Source: an uncultured Bacteroidota bacterium (GTDB taxonomy: Bacteria; Bacteroidota; Bacteroidia; Chitinophagales; Saprospiraceae). From it: a stretch of 18,774 bases of DNA. Below the pieces are notes generated by a model, which worked only from the letters and a program-made list of their open reading frames with translations, searched no databases and was not told the origin of the DNA. A program made the translations under genes and the position numbers. This document shows, piece by piece, positions 15,523 through 18,774 of the stretch (the stretch's first letter is position 1; each line of letters begins with the position of its first letter). The DNA is taken from positions 1 through 18,774 of the forward strand of contig CALGAA010000193.1 in the NCBI GenBank assembly GCA_937952445.1. Reading direction: 5' to 3'.

Positions 15523-15891
15523 ATGATACCAGTAGAAGAGAAACACGAATACATTGAAAAGGCGATTGAAATCGCAAAGTCCAAAGGTTTTAAAGATTTC
15601 AAAGCTAGCCTGGATGATTATGAAGCACCAAAATCCTTCACAAAAGTGTCTTCAGATAAAGAAGTGTTACCCGATTTTACTGCACGCCGTGGAGGTAAAA
15701 AGCATTATTTTGATATTGCACTCAAAACCGACAATATACAACCACTGATTACCAAATGGAAATTGTTGAGTCAACTGGCAGAGCTCAAAAACGGGAAACT
15801 CATCCTGTTCGCTCCCAGAGGGCATAAAGCGTTTGCAGAGCGTATAACCAGGCTCTATAAAGTAGATGCAGAAGTTGAGGCATTAAAATAA
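15523..15891 (+). CDS. Small protein, possibly a degenerate PD-(D/E)XK nuclease-like fold
   Basis: A 122-residue cytosolic protein that I do not recognise by name. Residues 50-68 read PDFTARRGGKKHYFDIALK: a PD pair (P50, D51), then after a basic stretch D64-I-A-L-K68. In PD-(D/E)XK nucleases the second half should read (D/E)xK, here ALK, so the catalytic acid would be missing or shifted to D64. The next part (TDNIQPLITKWKLLSQLAELKNGKLILFAPRGHKAFAERITRLY, 69-112) looks like an alpha-beta-alpha unit, consistent with that fold. The first 45 residues are charged helix (EEKHEYIEKAIEIAKSKGF). The 3' end overlaps the convergent WbqC family gene by 9 bases. The gene looks real, with consistent protein-like sequence over its full length. 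The nuclease link is inference. Confidence 0.7.
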   Translation: MIPVEEKHEYIEKAIEIAKSKGFKDFKASLDDYEAPKSFTKVSSDKEVLPDFTARRGGKKHYFDIALKTDNIQPLITKWKLLSQLAELKNGKLILFAPRGHKAFAERITRLYKVDAEVEALK

Positions 15892-16518
15892 TCCATCGAT
15901 ATTGTCCTTCAAATAGGATCCGTATTTACGGAGTAATAGCTCCGTCTCTGGTCCGTAGCTAAAAAGACACTCAAGAATGGTGTTCGCAGGGATAAACGTG
16001 AAATAATCCAGATCCATGGGTTCCATCAGCCTTGGTTGATCACGAAAGAATCGGGGAGTGATGCGATCACGTAAATCCAGGGTTTCGGGTAAATGGTAGG
16101 AATCGTACCTGGAGGTAAAAGATGGCAAGGGCAAACCTACCAGATCCACGATGTGTCCGAATATATGTGCATTCAAGTCGAAAAGAAATTCCCATTGTTG
16201 GCTCAGTATATGTTCGAAGCCGTGTATATAGTATTCGAAATAGGGGAGACTTCCAAATTCAGTCTGGAGTCGATGCCTCATCGGAGTAATCCAATCCTCA
16301 TCGTAAGATATTTTTACGTCACGAATCGATTGTGAACGGTGTTTTCCTTTCTGCAGTGGTATGATAAGATATTGGAATCTTTGATTACCCGATGTCATAC
16401 ATTTGTTGCGAAAACTGCCTTTATTATAGTTTTCCCATTGCTCAATCATGTATCGATCTGCCCCCCCTATTAGGGCTAAATAAAAGGTAGAAGGCAGGAA
16501 CTGGAGTTCCGATACCAT
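15883..16518 (-). CDS. WbqC family protein
   Basis: A 211-residue cytosolic protein of the WbqC-like family, found in polysaccharide gene clusters of some bacteria and in core genomes of many Bacteroidota; the reaction is not established. Family marks are LQFLPSTFYLALIGGADRYMIEQWENYNKGSFRNKC (5-40, the ENYxKxSFRNKC motif being the signature), FQYLIIPLQKGKHRSQSIRDVKIS (48-71), WITPMRHRLQTEFGSLPYFEYY (76-97), and FDLNAHIFGHIVDLVGL. The frame is open further up to ATG 16599, but I chose ATG 16518 because family members begin right at this strand and GGGGAG lies 9 bases upstream. An in-frame ATG at 16551 is an alternative. It converges on the small PD-(D/E)XK-like gene and lies 172 bases after the large acyl-CoA dehydrogenase gene. 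Confidence 0.85.
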   Translation of the reverse strand: MVSELQFLPSTFYLALIGGADRYMIEQWENYNKGSFRNKCMTSGNQRFQYLIIPLQKGKHRSQSIRDVKISYDEDWITPMRHRLQTEFGSLPYFEYYIHGFEHILSQQWEFLFDLNAHIFGHIVDLVGLPLPSFTSRYDSYHLPETLDLRDRITPRFFRDQPRLMEPMDLDYFTFIPANTILECLFSYGPETELLLRKYGSYLKDNIDGLF

Positions 16519-16690
16519 GGTAAGACGCTCCCCGGTTTGGTTCGTTTTCATATCGAAGGTATGTGCCGCAGTGCACCAGTCACTATATTCGTGACGCATC
16601 TGATGGATTCTTTTTCGTCCCTTACTTTATCATCTAAAGAGTACCCATACATGAATCGGGTTGGCATTTCATTCCCTTTACCGGGCGAAA

Positions 16691-18496
16691 TCAAACCATA
16701 TGAAATGGGTATCTATTTTCATCGATGACCTTTTGCGCAATTTCCTTGCGAAGCTGGCTGACATTTTGCAAGGGATACGATGTAAATCGTTGGATGCCCA
16801 TGCTAAAAGTCTTCAAAAGATCTCCAGAAGCTATAGTTGCTACGGAATCTGAAGCATTCTTTCGCATTCTGTGATTGACATCGTTAAGGAAAACCCGAAA
16901 CATAGATTCATATAATCCCCGATCAGGTATGCCGACTTTTTCCATCTTGGAAATGCGCAAATACATCGCTTCGGCAAGATAAATATCCATGAGCATATCA
17001 GCGGCTGCTAACAGCAATTGTTGTTCATTTTCCAGATCAATTTCCCCGTCCATCTGCTTTTTCATTGCAGCACCGGTCACCATCAGAAATAATTTTTTAT
17101 ACTGCTGGATCGAGTTTAGTTCCACCCCCAGGTATCCCTCCGGTTGACGGGGGGTACTGAATGTGGCCAATTCTTTTTGAACCTTCCATGCGGGACCGGT
17201 CAGGTCAAATTCATTTTTTTGAGATTTACGGACTAACATATTGACACACAACAAGCGGTTAATTTCGTTGGTCCCTTCAAAGATCCGGTTGATCCGGGCA
17301 TCCCGGTAAGCTCTGGAAACGGGAGTTTCTTCTGAGAATCCCATTCCGCCATAAATCTGAACTGCCTCATCAACCACAAAGTCGAGAATTTCGCTCCCCA
17401 TTACTTTAAGAATGGCACATTCGATAGAATATTCTTCTGCTGCCAACAGTTTGGCCTCGGCATAAGGGATGCCAGACTCCATCAATTCCTGGGATTTGTG
17501 ATCCAAAGAACTTGATAATCGATATAGTGCACTTTCACCGGCAAACGTCTGGATGCACTGGTCAGCTAATTTTTGTTGGATGGCCCCGAAAGATGAGATC
17601 GGAACATTAAACTGAATCCTGTCGTTGGCGTATTGCACCGAATAATCAACCAATTTTTTTGAACCCCCGATGCAGAGCATCCCAAGCTTAAGTCGACCGA
17701 TATTGAGCACGGTAAAGGCAATCAGGTGGCCTTTCCCAATTTCTCCCAGTACATCATCCACGGGTACTTTGACATTTTCCAGAAAAACCATCCGAGTCGA
17801 TGACCCGTGAATCCCCATTTTCTCTTCCTCTGCTCCCAGCGAAACGCCTTCCGCTTTCGCATCCACTATAAAAGTCGTAAATTTTTCATGGTCGATTTTG
17901 GCGAACACGATAAAAATATCAGCAAATCCACTATTGGAAATCCACATTTTTTGTCCGTTCAAAATGTAGTGTTTTCCATCCTCGGCCAATATTGCACTGG
18001 CTTTAGCCGAAAGAGCATCCGATCCCGACGTGGGCTCCGTCAGGCAATAGGCTGGTTTGAGTTCTCCGCTGATGATCCGGGTCAGATATTTTTGTTTCTG
18101 ATCCTCTCGTCCATAAAATAATATCGGCAACATTCCGATTCCGGTGTGAACAGAGTGGCTGACGTTGAACGAATGCAATGGTCCCATCAATTCGTTGATG
18201 AGAATATCCGTGTTTGTACCCATCTCCATTCCGCCATACGCTTCGGGCATATGGATGCCCAAAAAGCCCATTTCACCCATTTTTTCGAGAATATCCACGG
18301 TGTGTTCAAAATGCCCCTGATCGATGGCTTCCAACTTCGGAACTATCTCAGAGTCAATAAAATCTGACAGGGAGTCGAGAATCATTTTCTGATCATCAGT
18401 CGCGTACTCCGGAAAGAATATATTTTCTGTATCTTCTTGATTTACAACGAATTCTCCTCCTTTTATGATTTTTGGTTTATTTATTGCTTCAGCCAT
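16691..18496 (-). CDS. Acyl-CoA dehydrogenase, long form with C-terminal extension
   Basis: FAD-dependent acyl-CoA dehydrogenase of the 600-residue class, resembling very-long-chain/ACAD9-type enzymes. It should start beta-oxidation of longer chains. The core (about 30-425) shows MGEMGFLGIHMPEAYGGMEMG, CLTEPTSGSDALSAKA (151-166), NGQKMWISNSGFADIFIVFAK, IYGGMGFSEETPVSRAYRDARINRIFEGTNEINRLL, with the catalytic base E407 in FEGTNE. Residues about 430-601 form the helical C-terminal extension of this class. The N-terminus (INKPKIIKGGEFVV) has the KGGEF stretch usual in Bacteroidota relatives. A predicted promoter with repeats lies directly upstream, and a ferredoxin gene precedes it in the same direction. 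The family is secure; chain-length preference is inferred. Confidence 0.93.
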   Translation of the reverse strand: MAEAINKPKIIKGGEFVVNQEDTENIFFPEYATDDQKMILDSLSDFIDSEIVPKLEAIDQGHFEHTVDILEKMGEMGFLGIHMPEAYGGMEMGTNTDILINELMGPLHSFNVSHSVHTGIGMLPILFYGREDQKQKYLTRIISGELKPAYCLTEPTSGSDALSAKASAILAEDGKHYILNGQKMWISNSGFADIFIVFAKIDHEKFTTFIVDAKAEGVSLGAEEEKMGIHGSSTRMVFLENVKVPVDDVLGEIGKGHLIAFTVLNIGRLKLGMLCIGGSKKLVDYSVQYANDRIQFNVPISSFGAIQQKLADQCIQTFAGESALYRLSSSLDHKSQELMESGIPYAEAKLLAAEEYSIECAILKVMGSEILDFVVDEAVQIYGGMGFSEETPVSRAYRDARINRIFEGTNEINRLLCVNMLVRKSQKNEFDLTGPAWKVQKELATFSTPRQPEGYLGVELNSIQQYKKLFLMVTGAAMKKQMDGEIDLENEQQLLLAAADMLMDIYLAEAMYLRISKMEKVGIPDRGLYESMFRVFLNDVNHRMRKNASDSVATIASGDLLKTFSMGIQRFTSYPLQNVSQLRKEIAQKVIDENRYPFHMV

Positions 18497-18502
18497 ATTT
18501 TT

Positions 18503-18557
18503 CTAATTGAACTAAGTTATGAATTTTGACTAAAAGTAGTAAAATTTGAACTAAAGT
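18503..18557. repeat. Three imperfect direct repeats ahead of the large acyl-CoA dehydrogenase
   Basis: ATTGAACTAAGT (18506-18517), TTTTGACTAAAAGT (18524-18537) and TTTGAACTAAAGT (18545-18557) share the core TTgaACTAA-AGT. The CTAA cores start at 18512, 18530 and 18551, that is 18 and 21 bases apart, close to two helix turns. They sit in and around the predicted promoter, so a regulator-binding array is plausible. Confidence 0.4.
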
Positions 18558-18561
18558 CAAA
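18531..18561 (-). promoter_or_regulatory. Predicted promoter of the large acyl-CoA dehydrogenase gene
   Basis: On the minus strand TTTG (18561-18558), 19 bases, then TACTTTTA (18538-18531), seven of eight matches to TAnnTTTG, about 35 bases ahead of the ATG at 18496. TTTGACT and AGTCAAA (18525-18531 and 18555-18561) form an inverted repeat that brackets the promoter. Confidence 0.42.
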
Positions 18562-18609
18562 TTTTGTTCATGAAATTTTCGGATGAAAATAAACCAAATA
18601 GAGCCTTCA

Positions 18610-18774
18610 CTAAGCGTGTAGTGCTTTTTGACGTGCTGCGAGAACTTCGTCGGATTCGACATGGTTTGGATCAGGCAGGCAGCAATCCACCGGACATACC
18701 GCCGCGCACTGAGGTTCCTCATGAAATCCCACACATTCGGTGCATTTGTCATTTTCCCCCGCCGGCCCCGATGC
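18610..18774 (-). CDS. 4Fe-4S dicluster ferredoxin (Alvin/YfhL type), 3' part
   Basis: Partial gene: the last 54 codons and the TAG stop are present, and the 5' part lies beyond the window edge. The translated end reads DKCTECVGFHEEPQCAAVCPVDCC and then PDPNHVE. The spacing C-x2-C-x8-C-x3-C-P is the second cluster motif of Alvin-type two-cluster ferredoxins, in which a longer loop separates two of the cluster cysteines. Such proteins carry electrons at low potential in the cytosol. The tail DEVLAARQKALHA matches the helical C-terminus of Bacteroidota members. It is followed in the same direction by the large acyl-CoA dehydrogenase gene after 113 bases containing a promoter, so the two may be separate units. 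Assignment is strong despite truncation. Confidence 0.9.
   Translation of the reverse strand, partial: ASGPAGENDKCTECVGFHEEPQCAAVCPVDCCLPDPNHVESDEVLAARQKALHA

Noticed and set aside
16519..16599. Longer WbqC family protein starting at ATG 16599.
   Set aside because: The extra 27 residues precede the normal family N-terminus, and a purine-rich ribosome-binding site fits ATG 16518.
1..18774. Mobile elements, CRISPR arrays, tRNA/rRNA genes, defence systems.
   Set aside because: No transposase, integrase, repeat-spacer pattern, cloverleaf or rRNA sequence was seen, and gene content and style look uniform across the window.

Overview
The window reads as ordinary chromosomal DNA from an aerobic member of the Bacteroidota, most plausibly of the Saprospiria/Lewinella type. 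The reasons are moderate GC content, TAnnTTTG-type promoter boxes, few strong Shine-Dalgarno sites, a PorT-like type IX secretion protein next to a menaquinone methyltransferase, Bacteroidota-style gyrase A, and several families common in that phylum (PorT-like barrels, WbqC, Alvin-type ferredoxin, secreted DUF547 and TPR proteins). The exact taxon is inference. I see no tRNA, rRNA, CRISPR array, insertion sequence, phage gene or recognised defence island.

Left part (1-5093): a leftward pair, menaquinone methyltransferase and the start of a porT-like gene, diverges from gyrA. A secreted TPR protein follows gyrA and ends at a 14-bp perfect terminator hairpin. Next comes a two-gene TRAP transporter (small and large permease, 5128-6954) with no substrate-binding protein beside it. 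Its 3' end overlaps a convergent SH3-domain lipoprotein gene.

Middle (7862-10965): rightward genes encode a TerB-like protein, a secreted DUF547 protein followed closely by a small outer-membrane beta-barrel, and a D-2-hydroxyacid dehydrogenase of the glycerate/hydroxypyruvate reductase type. A promoter-like sequence and a terminator-type hairpin lie just ahead of the dehydrogenase, an arrangement that suggests attenuation.

Right part (11146-18774): a tight leftward cluster reads glycerophosphodiester phosphodiesterase, rarA, acyl-CoA dehydrogenase, thioredoxin-fold protein (the last probably starting at TTG). A small protein with a possibly degenerate PD-(D/E)XK site converges on a WbqC family gene. 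A 601-residue acyl-CoA dehydrogenase then lies downstream of a 4Fe-4S ferredoxin cut by the window edge. The two acyl-CoA dehydrogenases and the ferredoxin point to fatty-acid or branched-chain acyl-CoA oxidation coupled to a respiratory chain that uses menaquinone.

I found no convincing new multi-gene system. The items most worth a second look are the thioredoxin-TPR-like protein, the TRAP permeases without a binding protein, the promoter-hairpin ahead of the dehydrogenase, the repeats in front of the large acyl-CoA dehydrogenase, and the small nuclease-like protein.
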